Of a DNA stretch of 64,000 bases, positions 12,784 through 23,828 are shown piece after piece. Source of the stretch: Ceratothoa steindachneri. Its lineage: Eukaryota; Arthropoda; Malacostraca; Isopoda; Cymothoidae. The notes below the pieces were generated by a model. That model saw only the letters and a list, made by a program, of their open reading frames with translations, was not told the DNA's origin and did no database searches. The stretch lies in the NCBI GenBank assembly GCA_963969495.1, contig OZ018337.1, forward strand, positions 84,852,777-84,916,776, read 5' to 3'. The position numbers were made by a program, and so were the translations under genes. Positions within the stretch are counted from its first letter, which is position 1, and every line of letters starts with the position of its first letter.

Positions 12784-13247
12784 AAATAGTCTAATTCAAA
12801 TGGTCTTTCAACTTATGTTGTGAGAAGAAATCAGCGTGTAGCCTCCTATACTCCCTTTTACTAGTGTACTATCCTGCAGTTGAAAAAAAAGTAGATTTTT
12901 ATTCTTCAGTATAGTTCAACAGGGGTCTCTAAATATGCACGATAGGGGTAATTATTTCCAATCGAATTTACAGATGTTTCATTTAAATAAATATCAACAT
13001 TGATGAACAAAGTGTTAAGAATATTATTTTCAGGTAAAAGATTCTCCCCATCTAGAAGTTGGCTTCCGTTTGACTTTAAAATTCTTGCTTAAATATAAAG
13101 ATGAACCTCACTAGGGTCTACATAATACTCTCTGTTATCAGATACATAATATTCAACCGGTATGAGGTCGGAAGAGATATTGATGAAGGTAAAGAAAAGT
13201 TCATAATTGCTTTTAACAATGGAAGTTTGGGTTTGGATGAAGAGCAT
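12784..13247 (-). pseudogene. Maverick capsid-type gene, F54H12.2-like (left copy)
   Basis: Mirror of 51872-52335 with the same internal stop and frame changes. Confidence 0.6.
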
Positions 13248-13492
13248 TTATTTTACACATATAAGATTTTCAGTCGTTAATATCTTTATGAGAACATCTG
13301 TGAAATGTATGATGGTTTATATTATTTGGAAAAAATATCCTTAGACTCATCAGCATCTATTTTCAACTTTCTTCAACTTCTTTTTCATCTATTTTCGCAT
13401 ATTTATTACACCTATTTTTTTTCTGATTTCCTCTTATTATCCCTCTCAGATTTTAGCTTTATTCTAATATAGTGTCTAATATCCTAGTGATA

Positions 13493-13702
13493 TTATTTTT
13501 TACCCTTTTCCAACTGGTCTCTCAGAGCTTGCTTTGCAATCTTTCCATGCAGCATATTTCGAACAGTATCGAAACTGGCTGAAATAGCCTCCTTTCCTAG
13601 ATAACAAGCATCACTCTTTAGATATGGTGCTGTTTTTCTGAATAGGGAAGAGAAGAGAAATCGAAGACCACGTTCCCTCTGGGCTATTAATCCTTTAAAC
13701 AC
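13493..13702 (-). CDS. Small Maverick structural-type protein (left copy)
   Basis: Mirror of 51417-51626 and identical in sequence: 69 codons. Confidence 0.55.
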   Translation of the reverse strand: MFKGLIAQRERGLRFLFSSLFRKTAPYLKSDACYLGKEAISASFDTVRNMLHGKIAKQALRDQLEKGKK

Positions 13703-13865
13703 GAGTGGTCATTCTACATTTTTAATTATCGTTTAATGTTTACTCCTAATGTGTAGTTTTGTCATCACATGACCAACAAAGAATGGGGATCTTTCTCTTT
13801 TAACCGTTCTTATATAAATATAAATTGATCTCAAATTCCCAGAGCTTAGATTCAGATAGTGTGGA

Positions 13866-14527
13866 TTATAAAAAGTTATACTGAATTGAACCATCATTGA
13901 AAGGAAGTTGAATAATTCTCATCAGCCTGGACTGTCTCCCGCCTACTAACTGATAGTCTCCAAGGTTAGAATAAATATAACATGATCTCGGATGAGGAAT
14001 AAGAGCAGTAAATCTATATTTAACGCTATACAATGATTTAATTTTGGCATATTATCTCTAATAGATCTTTTCATTATAGCGGAAAATTCTTATGGCAGAT
14101 GAATTAATAGATTTTCCTTCCTTTTCACATTGATCAATGAACATATAAGCGGAAGGCATTTTCCGTTGCTTTCTGTCAGATTGAAACATTAAATCTTGAG
14201 ATGATAATTTCTGTTTCATTTTCAGATTCATTTTCTCTATAGGGGCCTTTTCATTTTTGTGATATGCAGCATTTATCCAAATCTCATCGTAAGCTTAGTC
14301 CTCTTGCCAGTATAGTATTTGATGCATAGTTCTTTACTTCTGCAATTTTTCGATAGACTGTGAATGAGTGTGTAGACTTAGTAACTATATAGATATTCCC
14401 TATAAATTGTTATTATGGATTTGTGCAACTCAATTCTATTATAGTCTGACATGGTATTTTGAGGGTAAACATTCAGAGAAGAGGAGGAAGGAATGGTTAC
14501 ATAAACACTCTCTGGCTCCATCTTCAT
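13866..14527 (-). pseudogene. Maverick capsid-type gene with YVTIPSSSS start (left copy)
   Basis: Mirror of 50592-51253, starting at an ATG (14525-14527 on the minus strand). Same disruptions as the right copy. Confidence 0.55.
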
Positions 14528-14592
14528 AACTGATATAAAACCTTCCACATCTCCCACCTTTATATAATTTTAGGAATGTATTTGCTCAATAA

Positions 14593-14958
14593 TTTAGGGA
14601 AATATCACATGCCTTGATATATGAGTTAAACGATTCTGAGACCTCTCGCCATTTTACTAAATATAACTTGTTTTTCCATGCTCTTTCAAAGCGAAAGGGC
14701 ATATAAAAACAAGCTAAATTTAGTATCCTCTCCACTATCTATTTCTTACGGGAGTCAAATTTTACTTTCTGTACTTCTTTGAAATAAACCTCACCTTTAA
14801 TATGTTCTCCATTTAAATCTTCAATATAATACAGGGCAATAGAATTGAAATTATATATCTTGTAGTTTTTCTCACTCCACCCTATTTCGTACTGGAAACG
14901 CGTGAGATTCAAACATAATCAGCTATCTTATATAGAAATTTCTTTACTTAACTTCAGC
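14593..14958 (-). pseudogene. Maverick integrase, 3' part (left copy)
   Basis: Mirror of 50160-50525: SH3-like and chromodomain parts downstream of the inserted RT-RNase H element. Confidence 0.65.
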
Positions 14959-17064
14959 TCTGTGTTTCGGGTTTTGATCATTTTTCTGATGATCTTAACA
15001 AGAAAAACAAAGACAAGGAGGGTGAACTTAACGACAAGGTCTTAATAAACAGACGAAAGACAAAGGAGGAGGTCAAAGAACAGAAAGACCCAGAGGGGAA
15101 AGAAAAAACGGGAAAGGCTATATAAAATTAAATAAAACAAGGGGAAAAGGGAGGGCGGGAGAACGTCTTGACTCTTCAGGATCCAAAAAACGACCGTCCA
15201 GATGCTTGGGCGCGTCTGCTTATATAGTCACAGGCTGAGGCGCCCACAGCGTGCCTATGATGTTGCGTAGCTCCTGGACGGCTGATCTGCAGGATTGTGA
15301 GCGGACCTGACATAAGCCAGGCTTCTGGAAGCCCGTCTGAAGGAGGCCGTGAAAGCCACCAAAGCCCTGGTAGAGAAGGCAGCGAGGAAGCGCGTAGGGA
15401 GCTTCCCCCTTTTTAGGTTCCAGAGCGCACCCTGGTTGTCACCATAGAGTAAAGCACGGGGGGCGGCTATGAGGGCCAAGGTGAGGGCAAGCGACTCTAA
15501 TTCGAAAATAGAGGCGTCCCAGGACCGAACGTCCCAGGCGATGGCTTCACCCTGACACCACCAGGCAAAACCGGTGGTCGAGGCGTCAACGAAGATGCCC
15601 GGGCCTTTAGCCTTGGGGCAGGAGAGGGACGTCCATTTCTGGTGGATAAAGGGGGCCAGAGAGGCCAGGGTGCCGGGGTTCTCGCGGAAGGGCGGGAAGT
15701 GGCACAACTGCACCCAGCAATGGGGAAGGCGAAAGGGGGGTAACACGAAATTCAGGAGGCCGGCTAGCCGCTGCCAGCACTTGTCGCTGACCGGGGTAGT
15801 GGCCAGAGTACGGAGGGCGCGTTGGGTCTTGTCCTTGAGGGTGGTAGTGAGTTGAACCTTTCTTGACTTTAAATCGATGTTCCATCCCAAGTAGCTAAGT
15901 CGCTTACTTGGAACGGACACCGACTTACGCCAATTAACGTTGGCCGAACTTGTCTCGGCAAGTTTGAGGAATCTTCTGAGGGCTCTCCTGGTGCCCACAG
16001 CCAGGACATCATCCATATAAGTGAAAGCCTTGACACCGGCAGTGTGGGCCCACTGGTTAACAACCGTGGAGGTGACCATTTGCATAAGAAATGGTGAGCC
16101 ACTGAAGCCCATGGGCAGGCGCGTGAATCTGAAGGATTCCCGGCCCACGCGGAGGCCAAACCAAGGTCTGGCGGCGGGGTGGAGACGCAGGTGATAGAAA
16201 CCATCTTTAAGGTCGATCTTGACAGCCCAAATTCCTACCGTGTTGTCGAAAATGTTCCTGATGGAGGGGAGGGAGAAGGAGGGGGGCTCATAAGCCCACG
16301 AAGCAGGAGACATATCATATATTAGTCTTGCACATCCGTTGGGTTTAGCGACCCCAAAGATTCTGTGCGCGCACCTAATATGTCCACGCTCCAGAATGCC
16401 CGTGTCGAGGAGATGGTTGACCCACGGCATGTACGAAGATGACGAAGTCTTCCAGCATTTGTAGCCTTTGTTTAAGAAGACCTTGATTCCACTACCCACA
16501 TTGGCCTTGAGAAGGTGAGAGGAAGGCGAGGCAGAGTCAAAAGAGCCCGGAGGCTCAACGTCAAGGGGGACATCCCCATCCACTCTGGGGGTATCCTGCC
16601 GAAGGGGGTCATTGCAGGGGCTGACCCATTCCTGATCAGCGTTGCCCTCTTGAGGGTTGTTGTTGTTGTTATCGTTTCCTTCGGTGCGGTTGTTGTCATC
16701 ACCGTTGTCGTTACCCCTTAAAATGTCAGGGGGGCCGCTCGCAGGGTCTAGAAGGAAATCAGGACTAGGAGGGGGTCTCACATCTTCGGAAGTGGCGGCG
16801 GAACAGATGGAAGGCGAGGGAGGGGGGAAACTGACGACGGTAGGGACGGCGAGTCCTGGAAGGGGGATGCAACTAATAGTCCTGAGCGGGGGAGAAGGTG
16901 AACGTACCCTAAGGCTGCCCAGTTCCATAGCCGCAGACGTGAAGAAATCCCTCAAAGGGGCAGGTTCGACGACGCGTAGGGCGCCGAGTTCGGAAGCGGC
17001 TTCCTCGAAGAAGTTGGCGAGGAGACCATGGCGTCTTCTCGAAGGGAAGACAGGGGAAGGGACA
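14959..17064 (-). mobile_element. GC-rich RT-RNase H retroelement inserted in integrase (left copy)
   Basis: Mirror of 48053-50159. Clearly GC-richer than everything around it. The two flanks read as consecutive parts of one integrase gene. Confidence 0.75.
15255..16928 (-). CDS. RT-RNase H protein (left copy, intact ORF)
   Basis: Same protein as 48189-49862, 557 codons from the first ATG. The only difference is in RT motif A: this copy reads KIDLKDG, the usual form, where the right copy reads KIDHKDG. Antisense and alternative-frame ORFs over this region (for example 16657-17094 plus strand) are shadows of GC-rich codon use. Confidence 0.88.
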   Translation of the reverse strand: MELGSLRVRSPSPPLRTISCIPLPGLAVPTVVSFPPPSPSICSAATSEDVRPPPSPDFLLDPASGPPDILRGNDNGDDNNRTEGNDNNNNNPQEGNADQEWVSPCNDPLRQDTPRVDGDVPLDVEPPGSFDSASPSSHLLKANVGSGIKVFLNKGYKCWKTSSSSYMPWVNHLLDTGILERGHIRCAHRIFGVAKPNGCARLIYDMSPASWAYEPPSFSLPSIRNIFDNTVGIWAVKIDLKDGFYHLRLHPAARPWFGLRVGRESFRFTRLPMGFSGSPFLMQMVTSTVVNQWAHTAGVKAFTYMDDVLAVGTRRALRRFLKLAETSSANVNWRKSVSVPSKRLSYLGWNIDLKSRKVQLTTTLKDKTQRALRTLATTPVSDKCWQRLAGLLNFVLPPFRLPHCWVQLCHFPPFRENPGTLASLAPFIHQKWTSLSCPKAKGPGIFVDASTTGFAWWCQGEAIAWDVRSWDASIFELESLALTLALIAAPRALLYGDNQGALWNLKRGKLPTRFLAAFSTRALVAFTASFRRASRSLAYVRSAHNPADQPSRSYATS

Positions 17065-17572
17065 GTAACACATGGATGTATTTCCAGGTATTAATAAAAG
17101 TAAAGTATCTGAAAAGTCTTTCTTTTATTGTTCTTTGTACCCGCTCTACAAGACTAGCTTTGTTTAGAGAGTAAACATGATAAATGTTAATCTTACATTC
17201 GCTTAATAAACGTTTCATTATATTTCCTTTAAAATCTCCCTTATCATACGAACATATATAACCTGAAATCCATATGGATTCTTCAATGAGATTTCTTACA
17301 GCATTTGACACTACCTGGTCTGTCTTCTGCTTTCTAGAAATTACCCAGAGATATCTAGAATATATGTCAATTACAAAAAGTATGTAGCGTACACCATAAT
17401 TAAACCTTTCATATTTGGACATCACAGTTAACTCTAGTTACCGAATTTCTGTAGTGCCTTGAATCTTTTTCGAATGGAAAGCTTTCCACATCAGATCTTT
17501 TGGCAATCATTTTAACAGATTGGTGAAGTCGATTTACCCCAGCAAAAGATGTTGGTAGACTCGAAGATGCAT
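17065..17572 (-). pseudogene. Maverick integrase, 5' part (left copy)
   Basis: Mirror of 47545-48052. One residue differs in the catalytic-domain ORF (KINIYHV here, KIKIYHV on the right). Confidence 0.75.
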
Positions 17573-17905
17573 ATAAGCATAACAATCGACGGTGTTTTTT
17601 TAACTGAATATCTGACTAGCTTACACTCTTATATAAAATGTAATTTTACTCTACATCTAGTTTAGAATAGATAATTTCAATTAGAATTTCATACATGTTT
17701 GCAACATTATTACTTTGTACACATTTAATGATTCTCTGCTTAAAAAGAGATGGATTAAATTAATATCAGAAGTTTTTTTTGTATGTTCCAGTATTTAAAT
17801 AAACATATATATCAAAGAATTGTGCTTTGATGAAATATTATTTGTATCTTGGGTAAACTTAAACTTTTTTCTCACAAATCTTAATGACTCAAGCGAGTGA
17901 CACTC

Positions 17906-18268
17906 TGTAGTGGGCCGAAAATCTAGACTCTAACCCCAGTCGGCTGAACTCGCTTCCTACACTTATTCGGACGTGAGAATGCGAGGGAGAAATAAAAGGG
18001 ATTGTATGTACAGTCCTTTACTTACCAAAGAATATGGGGTAAATATTTACAAGAGATCTAGTTACTTATTTATATACAATTAGTCCTATCTTATGAATAC
18101 TATCAATCAAAATATGAAACACTCAGACAATTATATTTAAAGAAAACAACATCCCCTAAAAAGAAAAAACAATTCTATGTAAAATCGAACAAAAAGTATT
18201 CGCGAAAACAACAACAAAAGGAAAAGGCCTCATTTGGTACCATAGGGGGGAAGTCCTGCCAGCTGCCA
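17906..18268. mobile_element. Possible solo LTR (left copy)
   Basis: Mirror of 46849-47211. Confidence 0.3.
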
Positions 18269-18777
18269 CTCGAGTGGGCACAATGTCTAGGACTTATCAA
18301 AATCACATATAGAAACCCACCTTATTCAAATGGGACATACAATAACTTTAGTTAACTTACTTCGAATCCTACTATCTGGAAAGATAAAACTCTTTCTTGA
18401 GATGGTATTAAGTTTGAGCGTAGCTCTTTCCCTTTTTCGAGATAAACAATAATTTTTTTCTTATGTTAGAAGCTTGGAGAGAAAATGTGTTAGAACAGGA
18501 AATAAGATTGGTAGAAACGATCCTCCATGCTGATTAATTATATTTTTCTTTGAACGTATAAAACTTGGCTTTCGAGCTAACATATTTTTATTAACTGTCT
18601 GAATGGTTATATCTTTGGTTTCTGAGATGCTGTCAATGGAAAATTACCTTTCATTAGATTAAGACACATTTGACCAAAGCACTATCCATGCTTCTTATGA
18701 TTGATTTTTTCATCTTTTTAGAGAGTGTAGGGAAGGCATGGAAGAGATAAGCATATGTTTTCATTTTATGGTTCATT

Positions 18778-19240
18778 CTAAAAGATATACGGTTTCGACT
18801 TCGTTTGAAAATATACAGGTTCGTAAGGAAAATCGTGCAGTGTTATCGGGCTAAAGTCGCAGAGCAGGTAGCCATATGGTTTAGAGACTGATTCTTTATA
18901 TATTTTCATTAAACTCTTACGTTCACCCAGCATTATTCGTCCAGCAAATATATTTATCTGAGAGATGTCTCTCCTCTGGTTAAATAAAACTAGATTGTGA
19001 CAATTTAAGGCTATATTGCGCACATGTATAAGAATTTTTATAAAATAGATTTTAAGCCACTAGGAATATGGTGATATTCTTATGGTTGGAGGTAACTGTA
19101 AATATCTCTGATATATTTGCATCTATCTTCTGCATTAAGTCCTCTAAAATACGAAATGTATGATTTTTTCCATCGAGAGATGAAACTTTGTGCCTCTCTG
19201 TGACATTCTTACTGTTTAAAAAAATCACACTCTCTTTCAC
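18778..19240 (-). pseudogene. Maverick packaging ATPase, C-terminal part (left copy)
   Basis: Mirror of 45877-46339. Two residues differ (TERHKVSS here, TERDKVLS on the right). Same stop and frame change. Confidence 0.7.
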
Positions 19241-19254
19241 GCTTCCTCTGACGC

Positions 19255-19999
19255 CCTGCTAAGCATCATCCAACATGCCAACGAAGTCCGTTACGGGTCA
19301 ACGACCAAGTGCCCACCATCCATGAACAAACAAGGAGACGTAGCTTAGAATGGCGAGAATATGCCAGCGGTGTGGTTTGCTGTTGTTTACGGAGCCATAT
19401 TGGCAACGGAAGTCATGCCCTTGGAGAAACTGATGAAAAAGAAGGAAAAATACGTATTTCAACAGGACGGTCTATTGACTTACACAGCCAAGCCAGTGCA
19501 AGAGTAGTTGGGGTCAAACATAAACTTATCATGCTTGAAGCACTTTTGGCCGCTAAGCATCAGACATCATGTCAACAAGGTCTGATACGGGCCACCATCC
19601 ATTAGCAAGCTAGGAGTCGTAGTATAGAATAGCGAGAAGATGCCAGTGGTGTGGTTTGCTGTTGTTTACGGAGACATATTGGCAACGGAAGTCATGCCCT
19701 TAGAGAAACTGATGACAAAGAAGGAAAAATACGTCTTTCAACCGGACGGTCCATTGACTTACACAGCTAAGCCAGTGCAAGAGTAGTTGGGGTCAAACCC
19801 AAAAATTTTATGCTCTAGGGACTTTTTGGCCGCTGCATTCGACAGACCTCAATTCCATCGACTATAGCTGGTAGGCACAAGTCGAAGGAAATTTCTGCAA
19901 AAATTCACCATAGCAGTGAACAAGCTTCGTCAATCACGAGTGGGCCAGCATGGGTTTGGCCTTCAGTTCTAGCATTTAGTTTAGCTTGCCGACCGGGGC
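19255..19999 (+). pseudogene. Mariner transposase fragments in tandem (left copy)
   Basis: Mirror of 45118-45862. Two related units of roughly 290 bases (about 19256-19553 and 19554-19834) share the VVCCCL / GNGSHAL and QQDG regions; the second continues into the C-terminal part. The 98-codon ORF at 19309-19605 is in a shifted frame relative to the transposase. Confidence 0.68.
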
Positions 20000-22594
20000 G
20001 GCCCTATTGATTACTACAACAATGTATACACACACATTTATGTTAAACAATAAAAAACTTTCTTACTTAATCAAATCTATTTTTGTGCCCTTTGTTGAGA
20101 ACGTCGTAACAGGTGTAACAGGATATTTGAAATAGCCGGTACAGCCTTAGCCTAAAGTCTTGGTAGACCTTGACTTTTGTGTGATTCATTGGGCTTGTTA
20201 ATGAATAAGTTGCTCAGGATTCTAATGGATGTGTTCAATATAAATCGAAAGCTATTAAAATATATGAAATCCTGAAATCAGTATGCGCTTTATAAGGTAA
20301 AAGTGTCTTCATTTTACACATCATATAATAAATTCAATAAAGGTAATAAAATTAAGTTTATTGTGATGGACTCGAGTACTCCGAAGGCGATATGCCCTAA
20401 TGATTTGAGAAAACTACATGTTTCTTAATAGATTAATCAGAGCTTGAATGAAAATATACATATATATATATTAATAAGAAATGCAATTTGTTGCTTTACG
20501 GTATATTACGTAAACTAATGCACTAATGATCCCATAATCGTGTTCATTAAGCCGATTTTTGTAATATTCGGAAAGGCTGAAAAAGAAAACGATGGCTAAA
20601 AAATAATAATAGGATTAAATCTCCCTTCAAAAGGTTTCATTTCTAGAAGATTTATGGGATTGAGATATTTTAACAAACTATTGATTATGAAAATTTTAAA
20701 ATCGACAAAATAATATTCTGCTTCATCCTAAAACCACTTTTTTGCAATTAAGCAGAAAATTCTTATTATAAGGGGAAAGAGAAAGAATTTGGCTTCGATG
20801 CATGTCACTGGAAAACATGCCAGAATTAAAATATATGAAAATGAGGGGGGTATTTTTATGAATGTAAATACTCCATCTAGTTATCAACCGCAATGATTCC
20901 TGAGTTTAATTATTTTATGTGTAAATTCTTCTCATAAGAATTGTTGCTAAAATTACGGATATATCTATAAATTTGAATTTAGTTTACGGGTAAAATATGA
21001 GGTCCGAAGGAATTCAAAAGACCAAATAACTCAATGGACTCCAAAAATCCAACACTTTGAGATGATTAGTAAGGGTGGAGGTTTAAGGGCACGGGGATTT
21101 TTCTCACCTGCGGATTCATTGGATCACATGACACTGAATTTCTGACAAGGATTATCAGATTATTTCGCTTTCCAAAGGATCAGAGCCTCATATCTTGTTC
21201 TGAGTGAAGAAGAGAAAGAGAAAGAGAGAGAGAGTAATATAGAAAAGAACTATTATATTTATTGGGTGAGTTTCTATATAGTAACAGCAAAAGGGGTAAA
21301 ATAGGACAAGAGAGAGATTTGCAGGTAAAGTTCCAAGGAAGGACAAGATTATTACCATAACAATTATAAAATTTATCTATTTTAACTTTTAAAGAAAATA
21401 AAAAATGGATAATTTATATAGGGTGAAAATAAATCCCTCTTAAAAATACGTGTGGTAGGTCAGACCTTTATGGCTGTGCTACACATCGTGGAGTGAGATT
21501 TACCATAACTTTGTTGGTTCTATCAGGTATAAATCAAATCCACAATCTCACTATGCCAAGAGGAACATTCTCAGGCTCTCAATGAGGCCAAAATTAGGCC
21601 AAGTCTGAACTAACCTGACCCATTGCCACAATTTTAATTATAATATTTATAACTTTTGAAATCTTTTTTGAATTATTAATTTCAGACTTTTATATTTCAC
21701 TCGTTTATCATGTCACTCCTTTCAGCGGTATTTGGGGAGCCCCTTTGTTCTGTCACTTCAATGAATTAGAAATTTGAGGAATATTTAGTAAAATAAACTT
21801 AAATTAGCTTGAAAATATTAGAGGAGTTGCCCCTAAACTATTCTTATACACAATAAGACTCACTATGTATGAGCTTTTATGGCTCCATAAAGGTACAAAT
21901 AAATGACATATTTGTTTTATTTGTTTGTTTGAAAACGGAAGCCCGGACTCATGTTTCAAATTTACGCTGAAAAAGGCCCAACTATTTCGTTAAAGGTAAA
22001 GATTCATAAAAATGATAAGAAAGACCGGCTCAAGAAAGTACAAAGCAAGGGAAAAATATTATCCCAAGGCTTCATTGTGCGTTACAACGAAAGAGGCGAA
22101 CCACACGGGAAATCTACTTGATCAAAGTGGTATCAGAAATTGAAAGTTGGATAGTAAAGTTTTATAGATTTTTCAATGCCTTGTGATGGTGGCCGAGAAT
22201 GTTCTTGAAATATATACATTTGTTTATAAAAAGACATCTATGAAAGGTCTCCCTTAATTACTAACTGCTTTTAACTAGAAAAAACTAGTTAGCTAGGTTA
22301 GTTTAAATTCCCCTTACAAGCAAGTGTGGTAAAAGAGTGAGGTGATATCTATCGACTGGAATTTTTTAACATTTATAGCTGTATAACATTCTTAAAATCT
22401 TACATGTTTACAAAGAATAAAGACTTTATAGAAAAAGAAATTCAATTAAAATTGTCATAAAAAAGATATATGAAAATGCAGGATTATAATTAGACATAAA
22501 TAAACTGAACTCTGAAATCTTTGAAATTCAATTATAACTTCATATTAATCCGGAAAAGAATTTCAACTATTCTATCTTGAGAGTATATATATAA
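20000..22594. other. No gene recognised (left arm)
   Basis: AT-rich sequence with a short (GA)n run near 21210-21235. No ORF above 60 codons. Mirrored at 42524-45117. Confidence 0.6.
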
Positions 22595-22657
22595 TCTGCT
22601 AGATTATCTATATATATGTATATATATATATATAAAATATATATATAATCTAGCAGA
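22595..22657. repeat. AT-rich palindrome at the Helitron end (left)
   Basis: Mirror of 42461-42523. Confidence 0.75.
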
Positions 22658-23828
22658 ATACCCGTCGTTGCCCGGGTAAAATCTGCGTTCTGAAATAAAG
22701 TAAGGGGGATTTGATCTTTTACCCTTATTTTTCTCCTATTATAGTTTTTCCTTGTGGATCAGAGACAACCAGATTAATTTTGCTTCTAAATCTCGAGCAA
22801 TTAAGCTCTGCTTGACTATAAGTCAAACAGGGTTCCTCTAATTACAACTATGCCATTAAAATAGTGTTACTTTACGATTTTTTAAAAGTTCATATTGAAA
22901 ACTTTACACGGATTGGGAAAGGTATTCTTCTGAATATAAATGGCAATTCTGATCTTGATTGATTTAGGGGTATTCTGTGAATGAAGACTCTTCTATTTTT
23001 CCACTTCCAGTCAGAATATTTACCTCTATGATATATGACATGAAATTCTTTACCACCAGCCAAGTGCCATTACAAAGTATTTGGGGAGCTCCAAATTGCG
23101 CATCAACATTATTTCGATTTACCTACGTTCAATTAATGTTTGTGAGTAAATATTTCCAGAGGTTTTAGAGAGTTTAGGAACTCTGTAGAATAATCGAGAA
23201 TTTGATCTTGATCCCAAGTTGTATCAACTAACTTGTAAATTTGTTGACGTTTTGAGATAAGAAAAAGTACATATTTATTGATTCTACTGAGTGTTTTTCT
23301 TTGGAGCTAATATAGCTCTTATACCCAGCCTGTTTTAGTTTTTTAGTTTTTGTTTAAGATTGTGTAATGTCTTTACTTTGATATTATCAATATTATTAAT
23401 AACTATGCAGACAGGAAATATTTCTATTCCACTATCAGCATCAAGAGGTACTTTGTCATTTCCTAGTGTCAGAATCTTTTTGGCAAATTGTGCTGGAAGT
23501 CAATCACCAAAGAGTTCTGCTCTTATTGTTGTGTTTTGAGACAGTGTTATAATATTCCAACAGTAAGAAGAGGATTTTAGGCAAGCTATGACCTGATATG
23601 CCCTGGTTCCATTTGGGATCACGGGAATGTGTCTGCCTAAAATCACCTTACATCTAATCAAATGAATGACACCTCCCATAGCGGCCTCACAATATCCGAT
23701 GTCTAGCATTGTCATTCCTACTGCTTCTAAGGCTCCCTTTTGATCAGCTGGTAACAAAACACCATAAGCAAGATACAGGTTGAAATCCTTAAATTCTTTT
23801 TTAAACAATACTAGATCACAACACTTAT
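22650..23828 (-). pseudogene. Helitron helicase C-terminal remnant (left copy)
   Basis: Mirror of 41290-42468. The 102-codon ORF at 23500-23808 differs from the right copy by one residue (RAYQV here, RAHQV on the right). Confidence 0.78.
22660..22677 (-). repeat. Helitron-type 3' hairpin (left)
   Basis: ACCCG...CGGGT stem on the minus strand, a few bases before CTAG. Mirrored at 42441-42458. Confidence 0.55.

Noticed and set aside
15607..16204. 92- and 111-codon ORFs overlapping the RT domain in another frame
   Set aside because: They could suggest an overlapping gene, but their composition is that of a frame shadow (Pro/Ser/Trp-rich), no start context or motif supports them, and the RT frame shows continuous family motifs.
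16657..17094. 145-codon plus-strand ORF (mirror 48023-48460)
   Set aside because: Antisense to the Ser/Pro-rich start of the RT-RNase H ORF; GC-rich codon use opens the opposite strand. No domain.
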